Of a stretch of DNA of 64,000 nt, positions 27,170 through 36,462 are shown in pieces. The notes under the pieces are model-generated. The model was given only the letters and a program-made list of their open reading frames with translations, was not told where the DNA came from and ran no database searches. The position numbers were made by a program, and so were the translations under genes. Positions within the stretch are counted from its first letter, which is position 1. Each line of letters starts with the position of its first letter. This DNA comes from Microbulbifer sp. YPW1 (GTDB lineage: Bacteria; Pseudomonadota; Gammaproteobacteria; Pseudomonadales; Cellvibrionaceae). The stretch covers positions 1 to 64,000 of the forward strand of contig NZ_CP055157.1 in NCBI RefSeq assembly GCF_013367775.1. The letters run 5' to 3'.

Positions 27170-27643
27170 ATGCAACCTTTCAAGACACAGTTCACCCTAT
27201 CTCGAGAATACCTCGCCGAGTGTTTTGATCAGTCTCTACCCCACGGCAAAGGAGCAAAGCCCAATTACCTCTTGCCGGCCCTATTACTTGCCACGGGTTC
27301 CGGGGCACTGATGTTTACCGAGCAACCCAAAGTCCTGGGCTACCTGCTGGTCGCCCTGGGCATTCTGGAGCTGCTGCATATTCGATTCCGGCGCGCCTGG
27401 TGGCTGGCACGTCAGATGTTGGGGAGAAGTGCCAATACGGAAGTGACATTAACGATTGATGACGATGGAATAACCACAAAGAGCACCCACACACAAACAA
27501 CACTCGCGTGGTCAGATATCGAGCGAGTTATTGAAACCGATCTGGGGCTGATTCTGGTCACCAAGTCCGGAGGCCAGCAGTATCTTTCCAAATCCTTATT
27601 TCCTGCCGAGCTGGTAAGCGAGATTGTTGCTCGCAATCAATAG
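27170..27643 (+). CDS. YcxB-like domain membrane protein
   Basis: A 157-residue protein with two adjacent hydrophobic helices (about residues 32-50 and 53-70). A C-terminal beta-rich domain (from about 90) has the pattern VTLTIDDDGI, TLAWSDIERV, FPAELVSEI typical of the YcxB-like domain. Function is unknown. It stands alone with a weak ribosome binding site. Confidence 0.7.
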   Translation: MQPFKTQFTLSREYLAECFDQSLPHGKGAKPNYLLPALLLATGSGALMFTEQPKVLGYLLVALGILELLHIRFRRAWWLARQMLGRSANTEVTLTIDDDGITTKSTHTQTTLAWSDIERVIETDLGLILVTKSGGQQYLSKSLFPAELVSEIVARNQ

Positions 27644-27733
27644 ATTCAGGCTCCATAAAACCTGCGCAGACCAGCGCCACGGCTGGATCTGCGCTTAGAC
27701 CATCCATCGGGTGACACCTGCGCGCCTGATCAC

Positions 27734-30007
27734 TTACGTATTGCAAAAATCCTTAATCGCGTCTTTAAAGGCCTTGACGCTGGGGAAGCCATGAAAGGCC
27801 GCCGCTGCGGCGATGCCACCGTGTATGGCTGCCTGTGTGGCAATGCTCTGGCCCGAGCAATTGGGTTCGCCGGGCGAACCACCATCGAGTCCCACAAGCA
27901 GAGACAGTTCGGTGTCGCCATATTCCAGAAACAGCTTGAGCCCACCCTCCAGCGCCATGTCGAGATCGATTCCCTCGATGCTGCTGAATTCGCCCAGATG
28001 ACTCGCGTAGGTGATCAGCGCAAAACTGTCCTGGAAGCCGGGCGCGAAGCCCTCGTTAAACTCGACGTTGAGCGTTCCATTGAACTGGACGTTCTGCATA
28101 TTCAGCTGGTCGTGCTCGAGCCCCGGAGCAAGGCCGCCGATATCCAGATCCGTTTCTGAAAGGGATTCGAATGTCGCATCGTCAGTGAAAACACCCAGCC
28201 CATTGACCTGTACGCGCCCCCCGAGCGAGGTTTCACCGCGCACTTCGGCTCCGCTGGGGCCGCCGTCCAGTATCAGCGCATGCTTGGGGAATCCATTTCC
28301 GGAAAAGCCCTGCTCCCATCCGTCGACAAACTCGATAAAGCGCCCCGCTCCTACAGTAATTTGCGCCTGTACGCTGTCTGCAATGGCGCCATCGAAAATC
28401 AGGTCGCCATTGATAGCAGACAAGGCGGCATCGGCATCGCCAACAAAGCTGGGGCCGTCAAGATCCAGCCGCGGCGGCCCGACCACGACGGTGTCGTCGG
28501 GATCTCCCTCCGGGATTGCGAAGACCAGCGTACCGGAGTCAGCGGTTATCCTTCTGGCGTTTTCAAGGACAAACACGTTGATGACGCCGGCCCCGCGTAT
28601 CAGGCCGAAGCTTTCCAGATTGCCGAGGTTGGTCTCGCTGCTGGTATTTACCAAGAACCTGGCCTCGGGTTCGATATTCAGATCGAATGCGTTGAACACC
28701 CCGGTAGCTTCCACCTCAACTGTGGTGAAGGGGCCCTCGGTGCCGATGGGCGGCTCACCGCCCATCGGCGGGATAATCGGCCTCAGGGGGCCGGTGGTGG
28801 AATTTGGGCCGGCAGCGGTAACGGGGCCAGCAACCGCCAGTTCCGAGCTGCCGTGAATGGTCAGCTTGTTTTCATCAGCGATATACAGGCTCTTTGCATT
28901 GCGGCTGTCGGTGACTTCAATCTCGGTCACGAAGAACAGGGGCAACTGATTGACGATAAACACCTCGTCCGTTTCGTTAGGCACCTCATTGCCCAGCCAA
29001 TTGGACGCGGTTGACCAGTCCCCGCCGGTGAGACTGTAAAGGCGCGGCAGATTGATCTGTTCCCAGTTTCCGCCCTGTTGCATCACGAGAATGCCGTTGA
29101 TGGAAGGCCGGGCGCGCGATTTCGGATAAAACGCAAACCAGTTCAACGCCTGGTGGGAGGCGCATTCCCCGACCGTCAGGCCCTCGACAGTGCTGGGGTC
29201 GTCGAATAGTTCACCGACCGATTGATCCTGCTGGTCTGCCGGCTTGCACATGTTCAGGCCGCCGAGTGCCAGATGTGCACAGTCGAAGTCTGTTTCCCCC
29301 TCGTTCAGAAATTCATAGGCCTTGACGCCCAGTGATGCACTGCCGTCAAATTCCGGATCGACGAAGTAAAAAGGTGGATTGTCTGCCTCGTTGCAGGCAG
29401 TACTCACGTCCGCACTGATACCGAGGGCGTGCGCCATTTCGTGTGATACAACAGTTACCAGATCCAGGCCGCCTATCGGGTCGATCTCCTTACCGTTATA
29501 CGCGACTTCATAAATTTCCGGTGCCACGCCGGAGAAGGCTTCCGCCACCTCGAAATCCGGTACCGTCCTGGCCAGCTTGGGACGCATAACGAATTCAGAG
29601 TCGAAATCCGGAAAGGTGTCGTAGTAATAATTGAGGTTCGCCGAAATCCTGATTCTCGCTTCGATCGGTTTGCCGTCTTCGTCCCTCTCGATAATCAACG
29701 CATCCGGGGCGCCCAGGGCGGGATCCAGCCACCAGAAGCGGATGGTCATCTCGTGCTCGTCTTGAATAATGCTCTCAAAATGATCCGCTACTGACCCCAC
29801 GATTTGAATAAGCTCTTCCGTATGCCCACATGCGGCAAGCCCATCATCACAGGGATCTACGGCACCAGACCCATCGGGATCAAATACCAGATTGATTTCC
29901 AGTGCCGTGCTATTGAGTGGAAAAAATCCAATGACGACAAATAAGAAAAGAGAGAATATCGAGGTTTTGTTAATGCGTGGTAAGACATTTTCCAGGTGTT
30001 TATTCAT
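27734..30007 (-). CDS. secreted HExxH metalloprotease-like protein with passenger-like repeats
   Basis: A 757-residue exported protein. The signal peptide has a hydrophobic core at about 16-34. Residues 36-320 form a metzincin-like region with SHEMAHALGISAD (188-200): zinc His189 and His193, catalytic Glu190, with Asp200 (not the usual G+3 position) as possible third ligand. Several Cys pairs suit an extracytoplasmic protein. Residues 345-700 are low in Cys and built of beta-prone stretches like autotransporter-passenger repeats. The final 40 residues end in a helical Ala-rich segment and DAIKDFCNT. No beta-barrel or PEP-CTERM anchor is seen. GGAGGGA precedes ATG at 30007. Confidence 0.72.
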   Translation of the reverse strand: MNKHLENVLPRINKTSIFSLFLFVVIGFFPLNSTALEINLVFDPDGSGAVDPCDDGLAACGHTEELIQIVGSVADHFESIIQDEHEMTIRFWWLDPALGAPDALIIERDEDGKPIEARIRISANLNYYYDTFPDFDSEFVMRPKLARTVPDFEVAEAFSGVAPEIYEVAYNGKEIDPIGGLDLVTVVSHEMAHALGISADVSTACNEADNPPFYFVDPEFDGSASLGVKAYEFLNEGETDFDCAHLALGGLNMCKPADQQDQSVGELFDDPSTVEGLTVGECASHQALNWFAFYPKSRARPSINGILVMQQGGNWEQINLPRLYSLTGGDWSTASNWLGNEVPNETDEVFIVNQLPLFFVTEIEVTDSRNAKSLYIADENKLTIHGSSELAVAGPVTAAGPNSTTGPLRPIIPPMGGEPPIGTEGPFTTVEVEATGVFNAFDLNIEPEARFLVNTSSETNLGNLESFGLIRGAGVINVFVLENARRITADSGTLVFAIPEGDPDDTVVVGPPRLDLDGPSFVGDADAALSAINGDLIFDGAIADSVQAQITVGAGRFIEFVDGWEQGFSGNGFPKHALILDGGPSGAEVRGETSLGGRVQVNGLGVFTDDATFESLSETDLDIGGLAPGLEHDQLNMQNVQFNGTLNVEFNEGFAPGFQDSFALITYASHLGEFSSIEGIDLDMALEGGLKLFLEYGDTELSLLVGLDGGSPGEPNCSGQSIATQAAIHGGIAAAAAFHGFPSVKAFKDAIKDFCNT

Positions 30008-30447
30008 TGTCGTCCCTCCGGTGACTCGGCTATCCAGCACAAGTCAGATTATGGTTTTGATGCCGTGGGTGAAAAATTGAAAAACGGAAATGCGAGCCCT
30101 TTTTATAGTCCACGCAGTTTTTATTCTCTATCGTGCATAGAAAATATTGGCAGTAAATACGGCACTAGAATTTAGTTTTAACGGAATATTTTTCAGGCCT
30201 GAAAAATTAGTGATTCATATCGGGTTATTTATGCAATAGAGTTCGCGATTCGATTATTAGGTGGGACTACCGTTTCACTCGCTGTGCTCGCGAAGTAAGT
30301 ATGTAGAGGCGGGTCTTTTTTACCCGGCACCAGATAGGGGGCGTTATCTTCCCCGCCACAATGCGCTGTGCGCTACGGGATTGGTAGAGACTCAAGAGCC
30401 CATGTGCTAGAAATGCTCACAGAATAATAACGAGTGGATCGAACGCC
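30008..30447. other. AT-rich intergenic region between divergent genes
   Basis: About 440 bases, clearly AT-richer between 30080 and 30260, separating the metalloprotease-like gene from the divergent lipoprotein gene. It should hold both promoters. No ORF, RNA or repeat was recognised. A GGGGGCGTTATC at about 30339 is not part of an attC-like structure. Confidence 0.4.
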
Positions 30448-32103
30448 ATGGATGAACTGGACAAGCGGTATAACCACCCTGCCCGGCTGCTGCCGATATG
30501 CCTGGCCGCGCTACTCTCCGCCTGCAGCTTTGATACGGATAGAGAATTCGGATCGAACAGCGGCAAACATCAGGAAGGTCAACAACACGATCAACAACAA
30601 GAAGACCAAAAAATAGTGGCGCGCGTCGGCGATAGCGCGATCACCCTGCGAGAGGTGGATCAACAAATCCGCCTGGAACGGCACGACCTGGCACTGGCCG
30701 AGTACCAGCTGCGCTTCAATACGCTCAAATCCATGGTGGATACACAGCGCCCGTCGCAGGCCTCCGGTGGAGACGCACCCACGGTGGAGTGGCTGCTGCC
30801 CCATCCCCAACCTCCCAGACTGGACATCGATAGTGGCGACCGCCGCCTGCGCGGCAACCCCGAAGCCCCGGTAACCCTCGCGGTGTTCTGCTCCTACCAG
30901 TCGGTGCACTGCGCCACCACCAATCTGGTGCTGCGGGAATTGCTGGATCGCTATGCCGGCTGGATTGCCGTGGTGCCTTTTGACTTCCCCATGCACTACC
31001 ACCGGCAGGGCGCGCAGGCCGCAGCGGCAGTGCACTGCGCCGGCCTGCAGGATACGCCCTGGGCCTACGCGGATGGTCTCTACACGCAGGCGAAAACAAT
31101 GGATGGGGAGACCTTCATCCAGCTCGCGATACAGCAGGGATTGTCACAGGATACGTTCAGCCGCTGCCTCGATGATCCCGTAGGTAGTGATCGGGTTGCC
31201 GCCGATACCACCCTCGCCCGCTCCCTGGGCCTGCAGAGCGTGCCGGTGGTGTTCGTGAACGGCCTCTATGTCAAAGGCCCGCGCCCTCTGGAACACTACG
31301 CCATGTGGATAGACCAGGAGTTGCTGCGTCTGGGGCACGATCCGGCAAGCGCCCACGCCGATGCGGCCCGCTGGCGGCAATCCGGCGAGAGGATCGCCGA
31401 GACCGAATTGCCGCTGCGGCTAAACGGCACCAGTGTCTCCTCCCAGCCCGAACAGTCCACCGCCCTGATTCGCATCCGCGATGCCTCTGCCGGGCAATTC
31501 TCCCCCGGAGATACACTGATGGACGGCGTCACCCTCAAGCGGGTACACGAGCGCTACGCCATCCTGCAGGTCAGCGACCACCTGGAGCGATTGACCCTGC
31601 GCGGAGAGGATGGCGATTACGTGCGGGTGCCCATGACCACCACGGCACAGCGGGACGAAGCCACCATGCGACGCATTGAGCAACCGGACGGTGAATCCCG
31701 CAAACTGATCCCGCCTTCCGGCGTATTGACCCTGGGGCAGGCGTGGCTGGAAGAGCAGCTGCAAAATCGCGCGGAGCTGGAAAAGAAATTCGTCCCCGCG
31801 GAGCACGTGGTCGACGGGCACAACCTGTTGCGACTCGAGGGCATCGCAGATAGCGAGTTCTTCACTGCACTGGGCTTCGAGGAAGGTGATGTGGTGGTGC
31901 GGGTGAATGACACCTGGGTGCACAGTGGCCAGAATCAGCTCTGGGATGCACTGACCAGTGGCGAGGTGGTCGATGTGACCTTCATGCGCAACGGATTACC
32001 CGAGCGGGTGCAATACGTTGTCGAGGAAGAGAGTTATTTCGAGCAGGACAGTAGCGAGGGCAAAGGCCAGGACAACAGCGGCGAAGATAAAGATTCCGAC
32101 TAG
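30448..32103 (+). CDS. lipoprotein with DsbA-like thioredoxin fold and C-terminal GspC/PDZ-like part
   Basis: A 551-residue probable lipoprotein: lipobox LLSAC with Cys26. Residues 54-90 resemble the N-terminal strand and helix of SurA-type chaperones (VARVGDSAITLREVDQQI). Residues 132-300 are a Thioredoxin_4/DsbA-like domain with the cis-Pro segment SVPVVFVNG. The active-site position reads CSYQSVHC, so the CxxC first Cys is replaced by Ser, while Cys148 lies seven residues before Cys155. Residues 340-420 contain GVTLKRVHERYAILQV, like the GspC homology region. Residues 445-525 look like a PDZ domain. The role is unknown; redox chaperone or secretion accessory are possible. Confidence 0.7.
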   Translation: MDELDKRYNHPARLLPICLAALLSACSFDTDREFGSNSGKHQEGQQHDQQQEDQKIVARVGDSAITLREVDQQIRLERHDLALAEYQLRFNTLKSMVDTQRPSQASGGDAPTVEWLLPHPQPPRLDIDSGDRRLRGNPEAPVTLAVFCSYQSVHCATTNLVLRELLDRYAGWIAVVPFDFPMHYHRQGAQAAAAVHCAGLQDTPWAYADGLYTQAKTMDGETFIQLAIQQGLSQDTFSRCLDDPVGSDRVAADTTLARSLGLQSVPVVFVNGLYVKGPRPLEHYAMWIDQELLRLGHDPASAHADAARWRQSGERIAETELPLRLNGTSVSSQPEQSTALIRIRDASAGQFSPGDTLMDGVTLKRVHERYAILQVSDHLERLTLRGEDGDYVRVPMTTTAQRDEATMRRIEQPDGESRKLIPPSGVLTLGQAWLEEQLQNRAELEKKFVPAEHVVDGHNLLRLEGIADSEFFTALGFEEGDVVVRVNDTWVHSGQNQLWDALTSGEVVDVTFMRNGLPERVQYVVEEESYFEQDSSEGKGQDNSGEDKDSD

Positions 32104-32154
32104 CGCCGGCGGGCCGAGGCCTGACACCGGGCGAACTTGCGGCGATAGAGGTTG

Positions 32155-32174
32155 AGGGCTCCTTGCGGAGCCCT
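32155..32174. terminator. hairpin between convergent genes
   Basis: AGGGCTCC-TTGC-GGAGCCCT, a perfect 8-bp stem between the lipoprotein and SGNH hydrolase genes. There is no strong T-run, so termination efficiency is uncertain. Confidence 0.55.
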
Positions 32175-32190
32175 GTTCACCGCCCGCAAT

Positions 32191-33120
32191 TTACTTGTCC
32201 GGGTTACCGTTCCACATCAGGTTCGCCACCGTATTCTGGCCGCGCACGCTGGGGTGGAAGCAATCCCCGCCATCAATATCATCCTTGCCGAACGAGAAGG
32301 TGCCCACATTGGTCTGGTTGGCCCCGGAGTACTCCGCGACGACCTCCACCCCGTTGGTGCCATTGTAGGCCGCGGCCTCCTGCTGCAGGACCTCGTTATA
32401 CAGGCGCTGTGCAGTATTGATTCCGGCGTAACGTGTGGCAAAGGATTCACCGTTCATGGTGCCGCCGTTGGTGGCGATCCGGCAGATACCGAAGGTGGAC
32501 CAGACGCTTTCGCAGTTAACCCGCCAATTACCGCTCTGTTTGGCGACGCCCGCTGCGCGCAGATCCTGCACCCGGGGCACCGACCCCAGCACCACCGTCG
32601 AGCCACTGGGCAGGCCACCCACCAGTTTGTCGAGCCCGGCTTTCACCGCACCGCGCCATTCGTTTTCCGTCAACAGCGGGTCCGAACAGTTGGCCGGGTC
32701 GACGCAGTCGCGGTTGCAGATATCATTACCGCCGAGCACCACTTCCACGTGATCCGCGACCAGAGTCTGGGAAAGAATCCGGTCTGCCTGGACGCTGAAA
32801 TTATCGCTGCCGCCGCGCATCTCGGAACCGGAACGGGCGGCATTTTTGTTGGCGACAATATTCGGGTCTATGGCCTTGTATTTGTCGTGGACACTGTTGA
32901 CGCTACTGTCCCAACCGTCGAACCAGCTGTGTTCCGGCTGGTCACCGCCCAACAGGCAGAAAAACCCGCCAGTAAAGAACGTATTGCCGGTACAGTCGGC
33001 CGCGAACCCCATGGTGATACTGTCGCCCGCGGCCGTGCCTTTGGCTGGCGCGGCCAGGGAATTCATGGACCAAAGTGCAGAGGTAATGGCGAGGGAAACA
33101 AAAAGACTGGCTTTATGCAT
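32191..33120 (-). CDS. secreted SGNH/GDSL-family esterase
   Basis: A 309-residue exported hydrolase. The signal peptide ends near SLAA (residue 24). Block I GDSITMGF holds the nucleophile Ser34. Block III is VLGGNDICN, and the catalytic Asp-His are in GDCFHPS near the C-terminus. Several Cys pairs suggest disulphides, as expected outside the cytoplasm. The start at 33120 has GGAGATAG upstream. The closest type seems to be phospholipase/thioesterase-like lipases, but a carbohydrate esterase is also possible. Confidence 0.85.
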   Translation of the reverse strand: MHKASLFVSLAITSALWSMNSLAAPAKGTAAGDSITMGFAADCTGNTFFTGGFFCLLGGDQPEHSWFDGWDSSVNSVHDKYKAIDPNIVANKNAARSGSEMRGGSDNFSVQADRILSQTLVADHVEVVLGGNDICNRDCVDPANCSDPLLTENEWRGAVKAGLDKLVGGLPSGSTVVLGSVPRVQDLRAAGVAKQSGNWRVNCESVWSTFGICRIATNGGTMNGESFATRYAGINTAQRLYNEVLQQEAAAYNGTNGVEVVAEYSGANQTNVGTFSFGKDDIDGGDCFHPSVRGQNTVANLMWNGNPDK

Positions 33121-33305
33121 TGTGCTATCTCCGATCATCCTATTTATGCTTATTTTTTAATGCGGTGAACGGAGATAGGTTAGTTGGTCACATTATCGCG
33201 CGCGGTTGGGTTAGATGCCGGCGTATCCAGTCTGGGATATGCATCGCAGCTCTGTCGCCCAAAGCGTTTATGCGAAGTCGCGTGCGGGGCACTCAGTGAT
33301 CCGGT

Positions 33306-33797
33306 TTAAGAGGCAAACAGTTTTCGCAAGCCAAACCAGCCACCCTTTTTCTTGATCTTGGCACCAGCGTCGCCATAGGAGTGGAAAAGTTCGATCAGCG
33401 CTTCGGCCTCAGTCTCCTGGAACTTTAGGGGTTCGAAGCGCTGGTAGTTGTGGCTGCGAATAAACTGTTTTACCGCTTCCTCTGCCGGAACATACTTCAT
33501 CGACCAGTCGGCGAAAAACCGCTCAGATACCGTCTTTAATGACAGAATCGTCACCTCCCGGTGTCGCAAATCCGCCGCAATGCGCCGGTAGGCCTGGTTG
33601 ACGGCCTGGCGCTCGCCTTCCAGCGCCTGAAAGAAGTAGCCATCACCGAAATACAGTACGCCGCCAATATTGGCATGTGCATTGTTCCTGCGGCTCTGCA
33701 TCAGGATGCGCCCCACGGACGGTTCAACGCCCTGCTTTACCGGCACAGGTTCAAAGGCGGCGCGGCTGGCATAGACCAGCCGGATCAATTCGCTCAT
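33306..33797 (-). CDS. BLUF-domain blue-light photoreceptor
   Basis: A 163-residue protein whose first 95 residues are a BLUF domain that binds FAD: LIRLVYASRA with the key Tyr, then the SRRNNAHANIGGVLYF strand and FFQALEG with the key Gln. RHREVTILSLKTV and the DWSMKYV Met/Trp segment follow. The C-terminal 60 residues are helical and end in a Lys-rich stretch. No enzymatic output domain is present, so it probably signals by protein contact. The start at 33797 is inferred from the family; the ribosome binding site is weak. Confidence 0.88.
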   Translation of the reverse strand: MSELIRLVYASRAAFEPVPVKQGVEPSVGRILMQSRRNNAHANIGGVLYFGDGYFFQALEGERQAVNQAYRRIAADLRHREVTILSLKTVSERFFADWSMKYVPAEEAVKQFIRSHNYQRFEPLKFQETEAEALIELFHSYGDAGAKIKKKGGWFGLRKLFAS

Positions 33798-33901
33798 AGT
33801 TCGACCCAATTTATTCGAAATGTATTCGCCGTTACTACGCCGCCAACTGGACCCTGGATCAGTTTTAAATTGCGACCGCGCTTGGAACCGCGCATCGACG
33901 C

Positions 33902-34816
33902 CTAGCCATCAAACCCATCCCAGTAAGGCGGATCACCAAAGTAGTTGCCAATAAAATCGATAAATACCCGAAGCTTGGTGGCCAGTAATTTCCTGTGGGG
34001 ATATACCGCATACAGTGCCAGCGGCTCGGGTTCATACTCCTGCAGTATGACTTGCAGCTTGCCCGCTTTTATCGCTTCCCCGGCGATAAAGGTGGGCTGT
34101 AATACATACCCTTGGCCGGCAACGGCGGCCTGCATCAGGATTTCACCGTTGTTGCACGCGATACCCGCCGCACCCACTGGCTGGCTTCTTTTCAGCGCGG
34201 CCATCAGCCGGGAATCCCCCTGACTCGATTCCATATAGCTGTAGCGCAGGTAGTGTTCCGGCTTTAAGTCTTCCGGGGTCTCCGGTACGCCCTCCCGCGC
34301 CAGGTATTCAGGGGATGCACATACCACCAGGCGTATTGGCGCCAGCCGCCGGGCGATCAGCGAAGAGCTTTTCAAGTGGCCGATACGCAGGGCCACATCA
34401 AACCCCTCCTCCACCACATCCACCTTGCGGTCGTTAAGCTGCAGTTCGATGCCTACCGACGGGTGGTCTTGTTTAAAGTCTCCAATCAGCGGTGCCAGAT
34501 GGCGTGTGGCAAAAGTGACCGGGGCGCTGATGCGCAGCAGCCCCTGGGCTTCGCTCTGCATCTGTCCCAGCTGGCTCTCCATGTCCGTGAGGCTTTCCAG
34601 GATTTGTACCGCAAACTGGTAACACTGCTCGCCCTCCTCCGTCAGATGCACGCGCCGCGTGGTGCGGTTGAACAGGCGCACCTTGAGGCGTTCTTCGAGT
34701 TGGGACACGTACTTGCTGACCAGCTGGTTCGATAACTCCAACTTGTCTGCGGCCTTTTTAAAGCCCCCTTCGTCGGCGACCGCCACAAAGGCGTTCAGCG
34801 CGGTAATCCGGTCCAT
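33902..34816 (-). CDS. LysR-family transcriptional regulator
   Basis: A 304-residue LysR protein. The N-terminal winged helix-turn-helix (residues 1-60) includes FKKAADKLELSNQLVSKYVSQLE. The effector-binding domain spans about 90-300. It is divergent from the DoxX and glutathionyl-hydroquinone reductase genes, with a palindrome in between, so it most likely controls them. The layout resembles E. coli yhaJ with yqjF and yqjG, where YhaJ responds to quinone-like or nitroaromatic breakdown compounds. Start at 34816 chosen from family N-termini. Confidence 0.92.
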   Translation of the reverse strand: MDRITALNAFVAVADEGGFKKAADKLELSNQLVSKYVSQLEERLKVRLFNRTTRRVHLTEEGEQCYQFAVQILESLTDMESQLGQMQSEAQGLLRISAPVTFATRHLAPLIGDFKQDHPSVGIELQLNDRKVDVVEEGFDVALRIGHLKSSSLIARRLAPIRLVVCASPEYLAREGVPETPEDLKPEHYLRYSYMESSQGDSRLMAALKRSQPVGAAGIACNNGEILMQAAVAGQGYVLQPTFIAGEAIKAGKLQVILQEYEPEPLALYAVYPHRKLLATKLRVFIDFIGNYFGDPPYWDGFDG

Positions 34817-34839
34817 AGCAGCATAACCAATCATATTGC

Positions 34840-34852
34840 CAACAATTTGTTG
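34840..34852. promoter_or_regulatory. probable LysR-type operator
   Basis: CAACAA-T-TTGTTG, a perfect interrupted palindrome with the T-N11-A-like symmetry of LysR sites, lies 24 bases before the regulator start in the divergent promoter. Related CCAACAAA and TTGTTGCC half sites follow within 60 bases. Confidence 0.6.
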
Positions 34853-34964
34853 ATAGTAGACCAACAAACTGCGCGTTTATACCCCACATTGTTGCCATTA
34901 AACTGATTTCCAAGCTGGTGAGGTTTGAACACCAAGCCCAAACCCAACAACTCGGAGAACGGTT

Positions 34965-35444
34965 ATGAACAAGCAAATGATCAACAAGGTTTTGAACTCT
35001 AACGCTGGACTGGGCGCGCTCGCCCTGCGTGTACCGGTGGGCATCATCCTCGCCGCCCACGGCGCCCAGAAACTGTTTGGCTGGTTCGGCGGCTACGGGC
35101 TGGAAGGCACCGGCCAATGGATGGCAAGCATCGGCCTGGCGCCCGGCTACCTGATGGCCCTGCTGGCCGGCAGTGCGGAATTCTTTGGCGGCCTCGCCCT
35201 GGTGCTCGGCCTGCTCACCCGCCCCGCCGCTGCAGTCAGTGCCGTCACTATGCTGGTGGCAATCTTCAGTGTGCATATCAGCAACGGCTTGTTCATGGCA
35301 AACAACGGTTATGAATTCGCGCTGGCGCTGTTCGCGGCGACCCTGGCTCTGGCAATTCAGGGGGGCGGCACCCTCGCGCTGGACAATGGCCTGCGCAATC
35401 TCCTGGCCAACGAACGCGACCTGCAAGCGGCGCAGCCCGCCTGA
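34965..35444 (+). CDS. DoxX-family membrane protein
   Basis: A 159-residue inner-membrane protein with four hydrophobic helices. It has the DoxX pattern ALRVPVGIILAAHGAQKLFGWFGG, then LAGSAEFFGGLALVLGLLTR and the C-terminal EFALALFAATLALAI. It resembles E. coli YqjF. The family is linked to redox or quinone stress. A CGGAGAA site precedes ATG. The glutathionyl-hydroquinone reductase gene follows 70 bases downstream, so the two probably form an operon under the LysR regulator. Confidence 0.9.
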   Translation: MNKQMINKVLNSNAGLGALALRVPVGIILAAHGAQKLFGWFGGYGLEGTGQWMASIGLAPGYLMALLAGSAEFFGGLALVLGLLTRPAAAVSAVTMLVAIFSVHISNGLFMANNGYEFALALFAATLALAIQGGGTLALDNGLRNLLANERDLQAAQPA

Positions 35445-35514
35445 TAGCCAACAGTGACAACCCCGTCTTGCGCCCCCGGCCGGGGGCGCACGCAGATCAA
35501 CAAGTGGTGACAGC

Positions 35515-36462
35515 ATGTTAGTGAATGGCGTTTGGCAGGAAAATTGGCAACCGGTGCAACAGGAAGACGGTGATGGCCGCTTTATTCGGCAGACGTCTTC
35601 CTTCCGCAACTGGGTAACGGCAGACGGAACTGCCGGTGTCACGGGCCGCGGAGGCTTCAAGGCAGAGGCCGGCCGCTACCACCTGTACGTGGCGTACATC
35701 TGCCCCTGGGCGAGCCGCGCCCTGGTGGCGCGTCAATTGAAGGGCCTGACCGACGTAATCAGTGTGTCGGTAGTCAACCCGGTGCTTACCGATCAGGGGT
35801 GGGCGTTCGGCGGTTTTAGCGGCGCCGACGAGGACACACTGAATGGCGCGCATTACATGCATGAACTCTACACCCGCGCCGATCCCAACTTCACCGGGCG
35901 CGCCACGGTGCCGGTGCTGTGGGACAAGCACACGAGGACCATCGTCAACAACGAGTCTGCAGACATCGTGCGCATGCTCAACAGCACTTTCAGCCATCTG
36001 GGTAACCAAGGCCCCGACCTCTACCCCGCCGTACTGGCAGAGGATATCGACGCGTTAAACGGTTACCTGTATGAAAACCTGAACAACGGCGTTTACAAGG
36101 CCGGCTTTGCGACTACTCAATTTGCCTATAAAGAGGCCTACAACCGTGTATTCGCCGCACTGGATGAGCTGGAATCACGACTCGCCGACGGCCGCAAATT
36201 TTTGTTCGGCGATGACCTCACCGAATCCGACATCCGCCTGTTTGTCACGCTGGTGCGATTTGATGCTGCGTATTTCGGCCTGTTCAAGTGCAATCGCAAT
36301 ACGCTCAAGGAAATGCCAAACCTGCACCGCTATATGCACCGGGTGCTCGAATTAGAGGGAGTACAGGAAACGGTGAAGCTGGCGCATATCAAGGCTGGGT
36401 ACTATTCGATCAAGGCGCTCAATCCCACAGGAATTGTCCCGGAGGGGCCGCGCGGTATTTGA
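35515..36462 (+). CDS. yqjG: glutathionyl-hydroquinone reductase
   Basis: A Xi-class glutathione transferase (315 aa) that reduces glutathionyl-hydroquinones back to hydroquinones. The N-terminal thioredoxin fold carries the catalytic Cys in YICPWASRAL. The GSH-binding VPVLWDKHTRTIVNNESADI segment (split over about residues 129-148) is family-typical. The alpha-helical C-terminal domain contains FLFGDDLTESDIRLFVTLVRFD. It is orthologous in pattern to E. coli YqjG and lies next to DoxX as there. Confidence 0.92.
   Translation: MLVNGVWQENWQPVQQEDGDGRFIRQTSSFRNWVTADGTAGVTGRGGFKAEAGRYHLYVAYICPWASRALVARQLKGLTDVISVSVVNPVLTDQGWAFGGFSGADEDTLNGAHYMHELYTRADPNFTGRATVPVLWDKHTRTIVNNESADIVRMLNSTFSHLGNQGPDLYPAVLAEDIDALNGYLYENLNNGVYKAGFATTQFAYKEAYNRVFAALDELESRLADGRKFLFGDDLTESDIRLFVTLVRFDAAYFGLFKCNRNTLKEMPNLHRYMHRVLELEGVQETVKLAHIKAGYYSIKALNPTGIVPEGPRGI

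Noticed and set aside
30338..30352. GGGGGCGTTATC as another attC core
   Set aside because: It does not fit GTTRRRY and lacks a facing TAAC arm or inner palindrome.
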